Shown: one piece after another, positions 25,826 to 34,478 of the stretch | Numbering within the stretch: position 1 is the first letter of the stretch | Layout of the letters: every line of letters starts with the position of its first letter | Source: Methanodesulfokora sp964525965 | GTDB taxonomy: Archaea; Korarchaeota; Korarchaeia; Korarchaeales; Korarchaeaceae | Reading direction: 5' to 3' | Assembly (NCBI GenBank): GCA_964525965.1 | Contig: CAZGKA010000016.1 | Span: 1 to 48,008 of the forward strand | DNA: 48,008 bases | Made by a program: the position numbers and the translations under genes | Notes under the pieces: generated by a model | Database searches by the model: none | Told to the model about the DNA's origin: nothing | What the model saw: the letters and a program-made list of their open reading frames with translations, nothing else

Positions 25826-27594
25826 GATTCCTCAAGGTGGCCGAGTACTACAGGAAGATCGAGGAGACCTCCGGAAGGCTGGAGATGATATCCCTCCTGA
25901 AGAGCCTCTTTCTGGAGCTTAAGGACTCGCCCGAGGACCTCGAAAAGATAGCTTACCTGACGATAGGGAAGTTAAGACCTGATTACGAGGGAGTGGAGCT
26001 GGGAATAGGGGAGAAGCTGGCCTTGAAGGCCATCTCCCTCTCCACGGGAATAAAGGAGTCGAGGATAAACTCGGAGTACAAGAAATTAGGAGATGTGGGG
26101 CTCTTGGCGGAATGGGCCATCAAGAACAGGGCGATAACCCCCTTCATCACGGAGGAGCTCACGATCTCCAGGGTATACAAGGACCTCCTCAAGATAGCTA
26201 AGGCCTCCGGACAGAGCTCTCAGGACATAAAGATAAGAACGTTCGCAGGTCTTCTAAGCGATGCAGAGCCTATAGAGGCGAGGTACATAGCTAGAATAGT
26301 GATGGGGAAGCTCAGGCTTGGCGTCCAAGATATGACCGTGTTGGACGCTCTGGCGGAGGCCTTCCTCGGATCCAGGAGCAAGAGACCGCTGTTGGAGCAG
26401 AAGTACAACATATACCCCGACATAGGCCACATAGCACGGGTTGTGGCCGAGGAGGGCGAAGAAGGTCTTGAAAAGATCAAGGTGAAGTTAGGAGTTCCTA
26501 TAAGGCCCATGCTGGCTCAGAGACTCAAATCAGCCAAGGAAATATTGGAGAAGGCTGGTCCGAGGATAATAGCGGAGTACAAGTACGACGGGGAGAGGAT
26601 GCAGATACATGTCCACAAGGACGGCAGGGTGGAGATATTCTCCAGAAGGCTGGAGAACATAACGAACCCATATCCGGACGTGGCGGAGGCCTTCAGCAGG
26701 TACTTCTCCGGTAGGGAGGTAATTCTTGACTCTGAGACCGTGGCCGTGAACCCGAACACCGGTGAGATACTCCCGTTCCAAGAACTAATGCACAGGAGGA
26801 GGAAGTACGGCATTGAAAAAGCGATAGAGGAGTATCCGGCGACAACTTACGTGTTTGACGTCCTGTATCTGGACGGGAAGAGCCTGATAGACGTCCCCTT
26901 GGAGGAGAGAAGGAGGATGCTTGAGGAGCTCCTTCCGAAAGACCATGACCTGATAAAGGAGGTGACCTACAGAGTAGTTGAGGACGAGGAGGCTTTGGAA
27001 CAGTTCTTCGAGGAGGCCATAGAGTACGGGACTGAGGGGGTCATGGCCAAGGATCCCAGATCTGTCTATCAGGCGGGCGTCAGAGGATGGAGCTGGATAA
27101 AACTGAAGAGGAGCTACATGAGTAAGATGGTCGAGCCGGTTGATTTGGTGGTCGTTGGAGCGTTCGCTGGAAAGGGCAAGAGGGCCGGAACCTACGGCGC
27201 TCTGCTGATGGCTGTGTATGATCCCAAGACCGACAGGTACAAGACCGTCTGCAAGATGGGAAGCGGGTTCACCGATGAGGAGCTGGCCGCGCTTCCCGAC
27301 AGGTTGAAGGAGTACAAAATACAGTTTAAGGACCCATCAGTCGAGAGCAAGCTCGAGGCAGACGTCTGGTTCCGACCAGCGGTTGTTCTCGAGGTCATAG
27401 GGGACGAGATCACGCTGAGTCCGGTGCATACATGTGCTTGGGGAGCGATAAGGAAGAACTCAGGCTTGGCCATAAGGTTCCCCAGGTTCACGGGAAGGTG
27501 GAGGGATGACAAAGGTCCTGAGGACGCCACCACGGAGGAGGAGATCATATCGATGTATAAGGCCCAGCTGACCAAGGTGACGGAGGAGAGCTGA
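25822..27594 (+). CDS. lig: ATP-dependent DNA ligase
   Basis: Seals nicks in replication and repair, 590 aa as usual for archaeal type I-like ligases. An N-terminal helical DNA-binding domain occupies about residues 1-210. The adenylation domain has YKYDGERMQIH with catalytic Lys254, SRRLENIT, LDSETVAV, and the later motifs EGVMAKDP and GWSWIKLKRSY. The OB-fold domain ends RFPRFTGRWRDDKGPEDA. It starts with GTG 25822 in a 4-bp GTGA overlap with the Hsp20 gene, and the next gene begins 1 bp after its stop, so it is certainly in an operon. Confidence 0.97.
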   Translation: MRFLKVAEYYRKIEETSGRLEMISLLKSLFLELKDSPEDLEKIAYLTIGKLRPDYEGVELGIGEKLALKAISLSTGIKESRINSEYKKLGDVGLLAEWAIKNRAITPFITEELTISRVYKDLLKIAKASGQSSQDIKIRTFAGLLSDAEPIEARYIARIVMGKLRLGVQDMTVLDALAEAFLGSRSKRPLLEQKYNIYPDIGHIARVVAEEGEEGLEKIKVKLGVPIRPMLAQRLKSAKEILEKAGPRIIAEYKYDGERMQIHVHKDGRVEIFSRRLENITNPYPDVAEAFSRYFSGREVILDSETVAVNPNTGEILPFQELMHRRRKYGIEKAIEEYPATTYVFDVLYLDGKSLIDVPLEERRRMLEELLPKDHDLIKEVTYRVVEDEEALEQFFEEAIEYGTEGVMAKDPRSVYQAGVRGWSWIKLKRSYMSKMVEPVDLVVVGAFAGKGKRAGTYGALLMAVYDPKTDRYKTVCKMGSGFTDEELAALPDRLKEYKIQFKDPSVESKLEADVWFRPAVVLEVIGDEITLSPVHTCAWGAIRKNSGLAIRFPRFTGRWRDDKGPEDATTEEEIISMYKAQLTKVTEES

Positions 27595-27595
27595 T

Positions 27596-28657
27596 ATGCC
27601 CTCTAATCTGAAGAAGGTCTCGCTTCAGAGGAAGATGGACGGTAAGGTTCAGTGCCTCGTGTGCCCTAGGAAGTGCGTCATACCTCCCAATTCCTATGGA
27701 TTTTGCAGAAGTAAAAAGAACGTAGACGGGATCTTATATGAGGTAAACTACGGGCTGGTAAGCTCCGTGGCTCTGGATCCAATAGAGAAGAAGCCCTTCT
27801 ATCACTTCTACCCCGGATCTTGGGCCTACAGCATAGGTACTGTGGGATGTAATCTCAGGTGTGAGCATTGCCAGAACTGGCAAATCTCTCAGACCGATCC
27901 GGAGAAGTTCCCCTACCTCTCAAAGCTCTCCCCCGAGGAAGCAGTTACCCAGGCTAAGCAGGTCGGAGCTAGGAGCATCGCCTTCACCTACAACGAACCA
28001 ACTGTGGTCAGCTTTGAGTGGGTCTTGGAAACGGCTAAGCTAGCGAAGAAGGAGGGAATAAGCCCTCTCAGTGTCACAAATGGCTACATAAGTGAGGAGG
28101 CTCTTGAGGAGCTCCTTCCCTACCTTGATGGAGCTAACGTGGACGTTAAGGCTTTCTCGGATGATTTCTACAGGAGCGTCTGCAAGGCTCCCTCAATGGA
28201 GCCGGTCAAGAGAACTGTTGAGATACTTAAGAAAAGGGGTAAGCTCGTGGAGATAACGTACCTCATAATACCGACTCTCAACGACAGTGAGGAGGAGATC
28301 AGGAGGTTCTCCAGGTGGATCCTCGATGAGCTAGGGCCCGACGTGCCCGTCCACTTCTCGAGGTATCATCCGATGTACAAGATGACGATAAGGGCCACAC
28401 CTCCCGAGACCGTCAGGAGGGCGAGGGAGCTGGCAATTAAAGAGGGACTCAAGTACGTCTATACCGGGAACTTGGTCGGAGACGACGGAGAGAACACCTT
28501 CTGTCCCAGCTGCGGCAAGATTGTAGTGAGGAGGTACGGCTTTGAGGTTCTGAAGTGTAGTTTGACTGAGGATAACCGGTGCAAGTTCTGCGGAGAGGAG
28601 ATAGGTATCATTGGGAAGTGTGAAATAGGTAGAAGATGGCCCTCCTTGATACTTTAA
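27596..28657 (+). CDS. amrS: AmmeMemoRadiSam system radical SAM enzyme
   Basis: Radical SAM protein of the family that accompanies AMMECR1 and MEMO proteins; its reaction is unknown. 353 aa. The N-terminus has CLVCPRKC and GFC (Cys20, 23, 27, 37). The radical SAM CxxxCxxC is at Cys85, 89 and 92 (VGCNLRCEHCQNW). The C-terminus carries a zinc-ribbon-like CPSCGK / CKFCGEE segment that is not in all members. GGAGGAGAG precedes ATG 27596. No AMMECR1 or MEMO gene is in the window. Confidence 0.9.
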   Translation: MPSNLKKVSLQRKMDGKVQCLVCPRKCVIPPNSYGFCRSKKNVDGILYEVNYGLVSSVALDPIEKKPFYHFYPGSWAYSIGTVGCNLRCEHCQNWQISQTDPEKFPYLSKLSPEEAVTQAKQVGARSIAFTYNEPTVVSFEWVLETAKLAKKEGISPLSVTNGYISEEALEELLPYLDGANVDVKAFSDDFYRSVCKAPSMEPVKRTVEILKKRGKLVEITYLIIPTLNDSEEEIRRFSRWILDELGPDVPVHFSRYHPMYKMTIRATPPETVRRARELAIKEGLKYVYTGNLVGDDGENTFCPSCGKIVVRRYGFEVLKCSLTEDNRCKFCGEEIGIIGKCEIGRRWPSLIL

Positions 28658-28787
28658 AAACTAATCCAGCTCTTTAACTCTCTTGAGAGGCATATTCTTA
28701 ACAAGAAACCTCTCCGGGCCTTCCTCACAAGCAAAAAGGGGTTCCCCACGATTCAGGGGCCGCTTTTAATTCAGTGAAAATCCTCAC

Positions 28788-28815
28788 GTTAAAAAGATTG
28801 GAAGTGCTTTTTAAC
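28788..28815. repeat. Perfect 9-bp inverted repeat in a convergent gap
   Basis: GTTAAAAAG (28788-28796) and CTTTTTAAC (28807-28815) are separated by 10 nt. It lies in the 201-base gap between the 3' ends of the radical SAM and adenosine kinase-like genes. It could act as a two-way terminator or be a paired TATA-like element; nothing else is evident in this gap. Confidence 0.5.
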
Positions 28816-28858
28816 CCTCCTATAATTCCTTTTTAGAGGCAGGGAGAAGCCCACGGAT

Positions 28859-29347
28859 TTACATCTTATATCCAATTCTCCTCAAGAACTCCTTTCTCTC
28901 AGCTATTTCCTTCTCTCCCTCGACTCCCTGCGGGGTGCCTCCATCTATCACCCCTATAATTCCCCTCCCATCACCGATGTCAACCACGGCGATCTTGAGA
29001 GGATTGGCTGTGGCGGCGTACACACAGGTGACCTCGCTCAGGCTCTTTATCCTGTTGAGCACGTTTATGGGCCAGGCGTCTTTTATTATCACCACGAACA
29101 CATGTCCAGCCCCTATTCTCCTCGCCCTCTCTATGGCCTCCTTCTCGAGCACCTCGTCGTTTCCAGCATGTCTTATGAGCCTGGGGCCGGAGGACTCGTT
29201 GAAAGCTATTCCAAACTTTATGCAGGGGCAGGACTCCACCAAGGTCTCGTAGAGGTCTTCCACCGTCTTTATAAAGTGTGTCTGCCCGACTATTATATTC
29301 GTCCCATCAGGAGGGCTCACGTCAACTATCTCGATCCGGTAGTCCAT
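28859..29347 (-). CDS. Adenosine-specific kinase family protein (DUF355)
   Basis: 162 aa from ATG 29347, matching the archaeal family (PF04008) named for a structurally characterised adenosine-specific kinase from a crenarchaeon. CPCIKFGIAFNESSGPRLIRH, HVFVVIIKDAWPINVLN and the LKIAVVDIGDGRGIIGVIDG stretch are characteristic. GGAGGGGATG just upstream supports ATG 29347 over GTG 29350. A role in nucleoside salvage would link with surE and the form III RuBisCO in this window, but that is inference. Confidence 0.85.
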   Translation of the reverse strand: MDYRIEIVDVSPPDGTNIIVGQTHFIKTVEDLYETLVESCPCIKFGIAFNESSGPRLIRHAGNDEVLEKEAIERARRIGAGHVFVVIIKDAWPINVLNRIKSLSEVTCVYAATANPLKIAVVDIGDGRGIIGVIDGGTPQGVEGEKEIAERKEFLRRIGYKM

Positions 29348-29403
29348 CACATCCCCTCCTAGGAAGGGGATCCGGCATTCAATAGAAAATTTTCCTGAGG
29401 TGG

Positions 29404-30531
29404 ATGAAGGTGATCTACGACCTGGCCATAATAGGGGGCGGTCCTGCAGGTGCTACAGCTGGATTTCTGGCCGCCAAGGAGGGATTCAACGTTGTCATAA
29501 TTGAGAGGGAGAAGCTGCCCAGACAGAAGCCCTGCGGAGGAGGGTTGACCTACAAAGTGGGCTCACTCCTTAAGGAGATCGGGGTGGACATAGACGAGCT
29601 TCCGATAGAGAGGACCTTCACCTCCGTCGTGGTGTGCGGCCATGGGGAGGGCATCGAGGTCAAGCTAAGTCCCTGGGTCATAAAGACCGTCAGAAGGGAC
29701 ATATTCGACATGGAGCTCGTGAGGCTGGCGAATGGCCAGGGGGCCAAGATCATGGAGGCCACGACTGCGCTGTCGGCAAGCCCATCCGGTGAGGGCATAA
29801 AGGTCGTCACCAGATCGGGAGGCGTGGTATGCCGAAAGCTCCTCATAGCTGAGGGAGCCAACGTTCTCATCTCACGAAAACTGGGGCTTAGATCCTCTTG
29901 GAGGAAGGAAGACATAGTCTTCGCCATGGAGGGTCATGCAAGAGGAAATTTCAATGAGCTCAAGTTCATAATGGACGCCGTTCCGCACGGATATGGATGG
30001 ATCTTCCCAGGAAGAGGATACGCCAGCTTTGGAGTTGGATGCATGGGATACCTCGCTCAGAAGGTGAAACCAGCCTTTCAAGAGCTTGTCAGGAAAAACA
30101 GAGCCGAACTGACCAGATGGGGAGCGGCAATACTCCCGCTCGGAGGAAAGGAGAGGCCCCTCTCCAGGGGAGATGTATACCTGCTCGGGGACTCGGCTGG
30201 CCTGATAGATCCCCTCACAGGTGAGGGCATTTATCAGGCGATGAGAAGCGCTGTGGAGGCCGTGAGGTCCATAGCTGACGGTGACCCCTATGAGGAAAGG
30301 ATGAGACCTCTGTTGGAGGACCTTGCTCTGAGGAGGAGAGCAGCCTCTCTAGTTCTTCCGAGGATGAAGTTCTTCTACAGGCTGATGGTCGGCAGCGATG
30401 AGATAGCCAGGAGGTTCGCCGAGGCATGCTCCGGCATGAGAACATTCAAGGACTTCTGGAGATGGGCCCTCAGACGGATACCAATTGGAGCGCTGAAGAT
30501 GATCCTAGGATCTCGACGAGCTCGCTCATAG
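29404..30531 (+). CDS. Geranylgeranyl reductase family FAD-dependent oxidoreductase
   Basis: Saturates isoprenoid chains of archaeal membrane lipids, 375 aa. The FAD-binding GGGPAGATAGFLAAKEG is near residue 10, RQKPCGGGLTYK near 40, GYGWIFPGRGYASFGVG near 200 (the family's YxWxFPxxxxxxxG motif), and LLGDSAGLIDPLTGEGIYQAM near 260. The start may be ATG 29404 or GTG 29410. The last 62 bp overlap antisense with the 3' end of the PgsB-like gene, a rather large convergent overlap. Confidence 0.92.
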   Translation: MKVIYDLAIIGGGPAGATAGFLAAKEGFNVVIIEREKLPRQKPCGGGLTYKVGSLLKEIGVDIDELPIERTFTSVVVCGHGEGIEVKLSPWVIKTVRRDIFDMELVRLANGQGAKIMEATTALSASPSGEGIKVVTRSGGVVCRKLLIAEGANVLISRKLGLRSSWRKEDIVFAMEGHARGNFNELKFIMDAVPHGYGWIFPGRGYASFGVGCMGYLAQKVKPAFQELVRKNRAELTRWGAAILPLGGKERPLSRGDVYLLGDSAGLIDPLTGEGIYQAMRSAVEAVRSIADGDPYEERMRPLLEDLALRRRAASLVLPRMKFFYRLMVGSDEIARRFAEACSGMRTFKDFWRWALRRIPIGALKMILGSRRARS

Positions 30532-31471
30532 GATGAGCATGTCTGTTCACAAGCATCAGGAGCGTCGCATTCTCTGACCTGACCTTCTCAAACACTTCAC
30601 AAGCGCTTCTCACGATCTCGCCTCCCACCTTTCCAGCCACGGCCTCAGCTCCATGCCCGGCCAGCATGATCCCTCTGAACCGATCTCTTGACGGAAGCCT
30701 CAACAGAAAATCACAAAAAACGGAAGTTCTGTCCCTTCTATCCCTCCTAAACTGGCAGAAGAGCAAAAAGCGATCGTTATATCTTTTCACGAGATGTCTG
30801 ATGACGAGATCGGCGCTGTCAGGATCGTTTATCTTTGATCCATCAAAGAACCTCACGCCCTTGGACTCCCTGATGCTGAACATCCTCTCGAGGGATTTCT
30901 CCAGCAACCTAACCCTCTCCTCAGGGACATACCCCAGTAGGTACTCGGAGAGAAACTCCGTCAGGCTCAACAGCTCAGAAGCTGGGAGATCGCCCGAGGA
31001 GCGCACCACTCTGAACTCAGCTCCCATCCTCTCAGCATGTCTCCTGATTATTTCGTTCAGTCGGTCATCGTGCTCTCCGCTCAAGACCATACGAGCTCCC
31101 CTCTGGATGGACCTCCCAAAGCAATCAGCTATGTGCTCCTTTTTCTCCCCAAGAAACTCTGTGTGATCCCTCCTGACGTTTGTGATTACTACAACATCAG
31201 GTCTGACCATCCTGTTGAAGACCCTCATGGTGTGGGGCGTTATCGTCTGGTTCTCCAGTATGAGGAAGTCCACCTTCTCGGAGAGAAGCGGGAGGTTCTC
31301 AAGAATCCTCTGCCTAGGCCTCCTGTGAATTGGGATCTCAGATCCATCCCTTATGATAACAGCTTTTTCTCCAGTCACCTTAGACAAGACGCTATGTTTG
31401 ATCGATAGCACGAAGCTGAGCATTCTGACCAGCGTAGACTTGCCTCTGGTTCCTGAGACCACTATCCTCAA
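30470..31471 (-). CDS. pgsB: PgsB/CapB-type amide ligase (poly-gamma-glutamate synthase family)
   Basis: Mur-ligase-like ATP-dependent ligase, 333 aa. Compared with bacterial PgsB: SGTRGKSTLVRML (P-loop; NGIRGKST in Bacillus), TNVRRDHTEFLG (VNVLEDHMDVMG), FFDGSKINDPDSADLV (GFAANDASSTL) and FCQFRRDRRDRT (NCRADRVDRT) all align in order. It lacks the N-terminal membrane helix of Bacillus PgsB, beginning directly with the ATPase domain. It starts with TTG 31471, overlapping the pgsC-like stop as TTGA, with GAGGTG upstream. The polymer is probably poly-gamma-glutamate or a similar amide chain; no PgsA is seen here. Confidence 0.8.
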   Translation of the reverse strand: MRIVVSGTRGKSTLVRMLSFVLSIKHSVLSKVTGEKAVIIRDGSEIPIHRRPRQRILENLPLLSEKVDFLILENQTITPHTMRVFNRMVRPDVVVITNVRRDHTEFLGEKKEHIADCFGRSIQRGARMVLSGEHDDRLNEIIRRHAERMGAEFRVVRSSGDLPASELLSLTEFLSEYLLGYVPEERVRLLEKSLERMFSIRESKGVRFFDGSKINDPDSADLVIRHLVKRYNDRFLLFCQFRRDRRDRTSVFCDFLLRLPSRDRFRGIMLAGHGAEAVAGKVGGEIVRSACEVFEKVRSENATLLMLVNRHAHPMSELVEILGSSSALQLVSV

Positions 31472-31908
31472 ATGGGCACCTCACAGATAGCAGCGGTCAA
31501 AGCGAACAGACCTAGACTGCTCAGTAAAGAAGCGATCGGCCTGTTGGAGGAGAAGGTCTCGTATCCCATCAAACCGGCTACCGGACTGATCATGAAAGCG
31601 ATAGGGTCTCCGGTGATCAGAGAGTAGACGAGCGTCACCATCACTGATACGAGGAGCTGGAGATGATAAACCTTCATTCCGTAGATAAGCTTGCTCCTGA
31701 ATGCAAGCTCCCCAACTCCTATCGACAGCAGGTAGGCCGCTAGGAAGAAAGGAGCAAACTCCGGTCTGAGAGCGCAGTACCCTCCTCCAATCATCGGAGA
31801 GGGGGCGAGCGTTCTCACAATTCCTGACCTGTAAGCAAGGTAGGAGACAGCTATCCCAACAAGCATGGCGGCGTACGCCGAGAACATGTTCATAAGGCTA
31901 GCGATCAT
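31468..31908 (-). CDS. pgsC: PgsC/CapC-like membrane protein
   Basis: Integral membrane partner of the PgsB-like ligase, 146 aa. About four membrane helices match PgsC size and layout (149 aa in Bacillus). The N-terminal YAAMLVGIAVSYLAYRSGIV corresponds to the YIALVLGVTLSLIFTERTGIL region, and MISPVAGLMGYETFSSNRP to the GVIVPGLIANTIQRQG region. Similarity is weak, so the call rests equally on the TTGA-coupled neighbour. The gene is divergent from glutamate dehydrogenase across a 216-base A/T-rich gap. Confidence 0.65.
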   Translation of the reverse strand: MIASLMNMFSAYAAMLVGIAVSYLAYRSGIVRTLAPSPMIGGGYCALRPEFAPFFLAAYLLSIGVGELAFRSKLIYGMKVYHLQLLVSVMVTLVYSLITGDPIAFMISPVAGLMGYETFSSNRPIASLLSSLGLFALTAAICEVPI

Positions 31909-32078
31909 GTCATCAGGAAAAATCTTTCTGGTACCTCCGTTCTTGGAGATAATAATTCCTAACGGGTATTTTGTGGAATTTTTATGGACAATTAGGTAAA
32001 TTTTTTTATGAGATGTCGGAACTTAACTAAAAGAAAAACGTAAAAAGAAGAAATTCTGGACCCTCTATAACTGAAAAG

Positions 32079-32092
32079 ATTTTAATAATATA
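32079..32092 (+). promoter_or_regulatory. TATA box of the glutamate dehydrogenase gene
   Basis: ATTTTAATAATATA fits a strong archaeal promoter, with transcription starting near 32110, just before the ribosome binding site GAGGGTGAT (32113-32121). The gap 31909-32124 also must contain the pgsC promoter; long A and T runs fill it. Confidence 0.65.
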
Positions 32093-32124
32093 TCCGTCCC
32101 CTTATCTTAGCCGAGGGTGATGTT

Positions 32125-33393
32125 ATGGCAGAGAGACTCAACCCATGGGAGAATGCTCTCAAGCAGCTTGATAAGGCTGCTAAGGCAATGAACCTGGATC
32201 CCGGGTACCACCAGATTTTGGCCACTCCTAAGAGGATTCTTGAGGTCCAGCTTCCCGTCAAGATGGATGATGGGACTATTAAAGTTTTCACCGGATGGAG
32301 GGTTCAGCACAACGACGCCAGAGGTCCCTGCAAGGGAGGAATAAGGTATCACCCCAACACCGATCTCGATGAGGTCAAAGCTCTAGCCATGTGGATGACT
32401 TGGAAGACCGCCGTGGTCGACATACCCTACGGCGGAGCCAAGGGAGGAATAAGGGTCGATCCACACAAGCTCAGCAAGAACGAGCTTGAGAGACTCAGCA
32501 GGAGGTACATATACGCCATATCGCCAATAGTTGGCATAAACAAAGATATACCTGCTCCCGACGTCTACACCAACCCCCAGATAATGGCCTGGATGATGGA
32601 CACCTACAGCGCTCTTGTGGGCTACAATGAGCCCGGCATAATAACTGGCAAGCCTTTAGAGGTTGGCGGAAGCGAGGGTAGGGAGGAAGCCACCGCTAGG
32701 GGTCTCCAGTATGTCACTGAGGAGGCTGTAAAGGTCCTCGGCATAGATCCGACCAAGGCGACCGCAGCAGTCCAGGGATACGGCAACGCAGGATACTTCT
32801 CCGCCAAGTTCATGAAGGAGCTCGGTATGAAGGTGGTCGCCGTAAGCGACTCCAGGGGCGCCATCTACAACCCAGACGGCCTCGACCCTGAGGCGGTTCT
32901 CGAGCACAAGAAGAAGACTGGCTCCGTTAAAGACTTCCCTGGAGCCCAGAACCTCGATCCTGACCCGCTCAAGGCCAACCAGAAGCTCCTCGAGCTGGAT
33001 GTCGACGTGCTCATACCTGCTGCCATAGAGAACGTGATAACCAAGGAGAACGCTGACAACATAAAGGCCAAGCTCGTGGTCGAGGCCGCCAACGGACCGA
33101 CCACCCCTGAGGCCGACGATATACTGCACGAGAGGGGAATTATAGTGGTGCCCGATATACTCGCCAACGCCGGAGGAGTGACCGTCAGCTACTTCGAGTG
33201 GATACAGGCCAGGACTAGGGAGTGGTGGACCGTTGATACTGTGAGAAACAAGCTCAGGGCCATAATGTCCAAGTCCTTCAGGGACGTTTACAACATACGC
33301 AACGAGATGAACGTCGACATGAGGACGGCCGCCCTCATACTGGCCATAAAGAGGGTTATCAAGGCCATAGAGATAAGGGGCATCTGGCCTTAA
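32125..33393 (+). CDS. gdhA: Glutamate dehydrogenase
   Basis: Interconverts glutamate and 2-oxoglutarate plus ammonia, 422 aa, normal for hexameric archaeal enzymes. Diagnostic stretches are WRVQHNDARGPCKGGIRYHP, PYGGAKGGIRVDP with the substrate and catalytic Lys residues, PAPDVYTN, the Rossmann AAVQGYGNAGYFSAK, and AANGPTTPEAD. It has its own strong promoter and a good ribosome binding site, consistent with high expression. It is a central enzyme in peptide-fermenting archaea and would dispose of nitrogen from imported peptides. Coenzyme preference cannot be read safely. Confidence 0.97.
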   Translation: MAERLNPWENALKQLDKAAKAMNLDPGYHQILATPKRILEVQLPVKMDDGTIKVFTGWRVQHNDARGPCKGGIRYHPNTDLDEVKALAMWMTWKTAVVDIPYGGAKGGIRVDPHKLSKNELERLSRRYIYAISPIVGINKDIPAPDVYTNPQIMAWMMDTYSALVGYNEPGIITGKPLEVGGSEGREEATARGLQYVTEEAVKVLGIDPTKATAAVQGYGNAGYFSAKFMKELGMKVVAVSDSRGAIYNPDGLDPEAVLEHKKKTGSVKDFPGAQNLDPDPLKANQKLLELDVDVLIPAAIENVITKENADNIKAKLVVEAANGPTTPEADDILHERGIIVVPDILANAGGVTVSYFEWIQARTREWWTVDTVRNKLRAIMSKSFRDVYNIRNEMNVDMRTAALILAIKRVIKAIEIRGIWP

Positions 33394-33470
33394 ACCCTTC
33401 ACTTTTTTAACTTTTATTCTGAGGAGCCGTTGAGTTTTCACTTATGTCCTGTTTCGAGTGCTTGTAGTGA

Positions 33471-33480
33471 ACCTTTATCA
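33471..33480 (+). promoter_or_regulatory. TATA box for a probably leaderless transcript
   Basis: ACCTTTATCA is centred about 27-28 nt before ATG 33504, so the mRNA likely starts at the start codon. Confidence 0.5.
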
Positions 33481-33503
33481 CATGTAAGGCAGAAGATCTT
33501 CTC

Positions 33504-34478
33504 ATGAGCTGGGAGTTTCTGTATCTCTCTAGGAAGGATATAGAGAGTCTCGACATAAGCATGAAGGAGATTATAGATGCCGTGGAAAGGGGTCTCGTTG
33601 AGAAGGGGTATGGAAGAGCTGAGATGCCTCCCAAGCCTGGAATACACCCCCGAAAGGACTCGTTCATCCACGCCATGCCCGCTTACCTCAAGGGCCTCGA
33701 CATAGGAGGACTCAAATGGGTGGCCGGTTTTCCCTCAAACAAGTCCAAGGGTCTCCCATATATAACGGGCGTCTTCGTGCTGAACGACATGGACACGGGC
33801 CTCCCCCTGAGCATAATGGACGCCTCCTGGATAACCGCCAAGAGGACAGGTGCCATGACAGCGGTCTCAGCCAAATACCTGGCCAGGAAGGACTCCAGCA
33901 TCGTCGGAATACTGGGATGTGGGGTTCAAGGGAGGAGCAACCTGGAGGCGCTCAACGAGCTCTTCGACATAGAGCTTGTCAAGGCCTACGACGTCTATGA
34001 TGAGGCCGCGAGGAGGTACGAGGAGGAGATGGAGGGGAAGCTCGGTCTCAACGTCGAGATCGTTGGAAGCCCCAAGGAGGCCGTGGAGGGGTCAGACATA
34101 GTGGTCACAGCCGGACCGATACTCAAGAACCCAAATCCCGTGATAGAGAAGGATTGGTTCAAGGACGGAGGTTTTGCAGCTCCTCTGGACTTTGACTCCT
34201 ACTGGAAGCCCGAAGCGATGCACTCGATGGACAAGTTCGTCACCGATGACAAGGATCAGCTGATGTACTACAAGAGCATAGGCTACTTCAAGGACATACC
34301 TGAAGTCTACGCCAACGTCGACGAGATCGTCATAGGGAAGAAGAAGGGCAGGGAGAGAGATGATGAGAGGATCATGGCCATGAACCTAGGATTGGCGACG
34401 CACGACGTGGTGACGGCCGACCTCATATATAGAAAAGCCAAGGAGAAGGGGGTTGGCACCTGGCTGAGACTGATCTGA
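33504..34478 (+). CDS. Ornithine cyclodeaminase / mu-crystallin family protein (possibly archaeal alanine dehydrogenase)
   Basis: NAD(P)-dependent amino-acid enzyme, 324 aa. The Rossmann motif GILGCGVQGRSNLEAL (near residue 134), preceded by DASWITAKRTGAMTAVSAKYLA, is typical of the family. The N-terminal substrate domain has KWVAGFPSN. Archaeal members include true alanine dehydrogenases, and alanine is a common end product in peptide-fermenting thermophiles. The position after glutamate dehydrogenase fits, but ornithine cyclodeaminase activity is not excluded. ATG 33504 is probably leaderless. Confidence 0.88.
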   Translation: MSWEFLYLSRKDIESLDISMKEIIDAVERGLVEKGYGRAEMPPKPGIHPRKDSFIHAMPAYLKGLDIGGLKWVAGFPSNKSKGLPYITGVFVLNDMDTGLPLSIMDASWITAKRTGAMTAVSAKYLARKDSSIVGILGCGVQGRSNLEALNELFDIELVKAYDVYDEAARRYEEEMEGKLGLNVEIVGSPKEAVEGSDIVVTAGPILKNPNPVIEKDWFKDGGFAAPLDFDSYWKPEAMHSMDKFVTDDKDQLMYYKSIGYFKDIPEVYANVDEIVIGKKKGRERDDERIMAMNLGLATHDVVTADLIYRKAKEKGVGTWLRLI

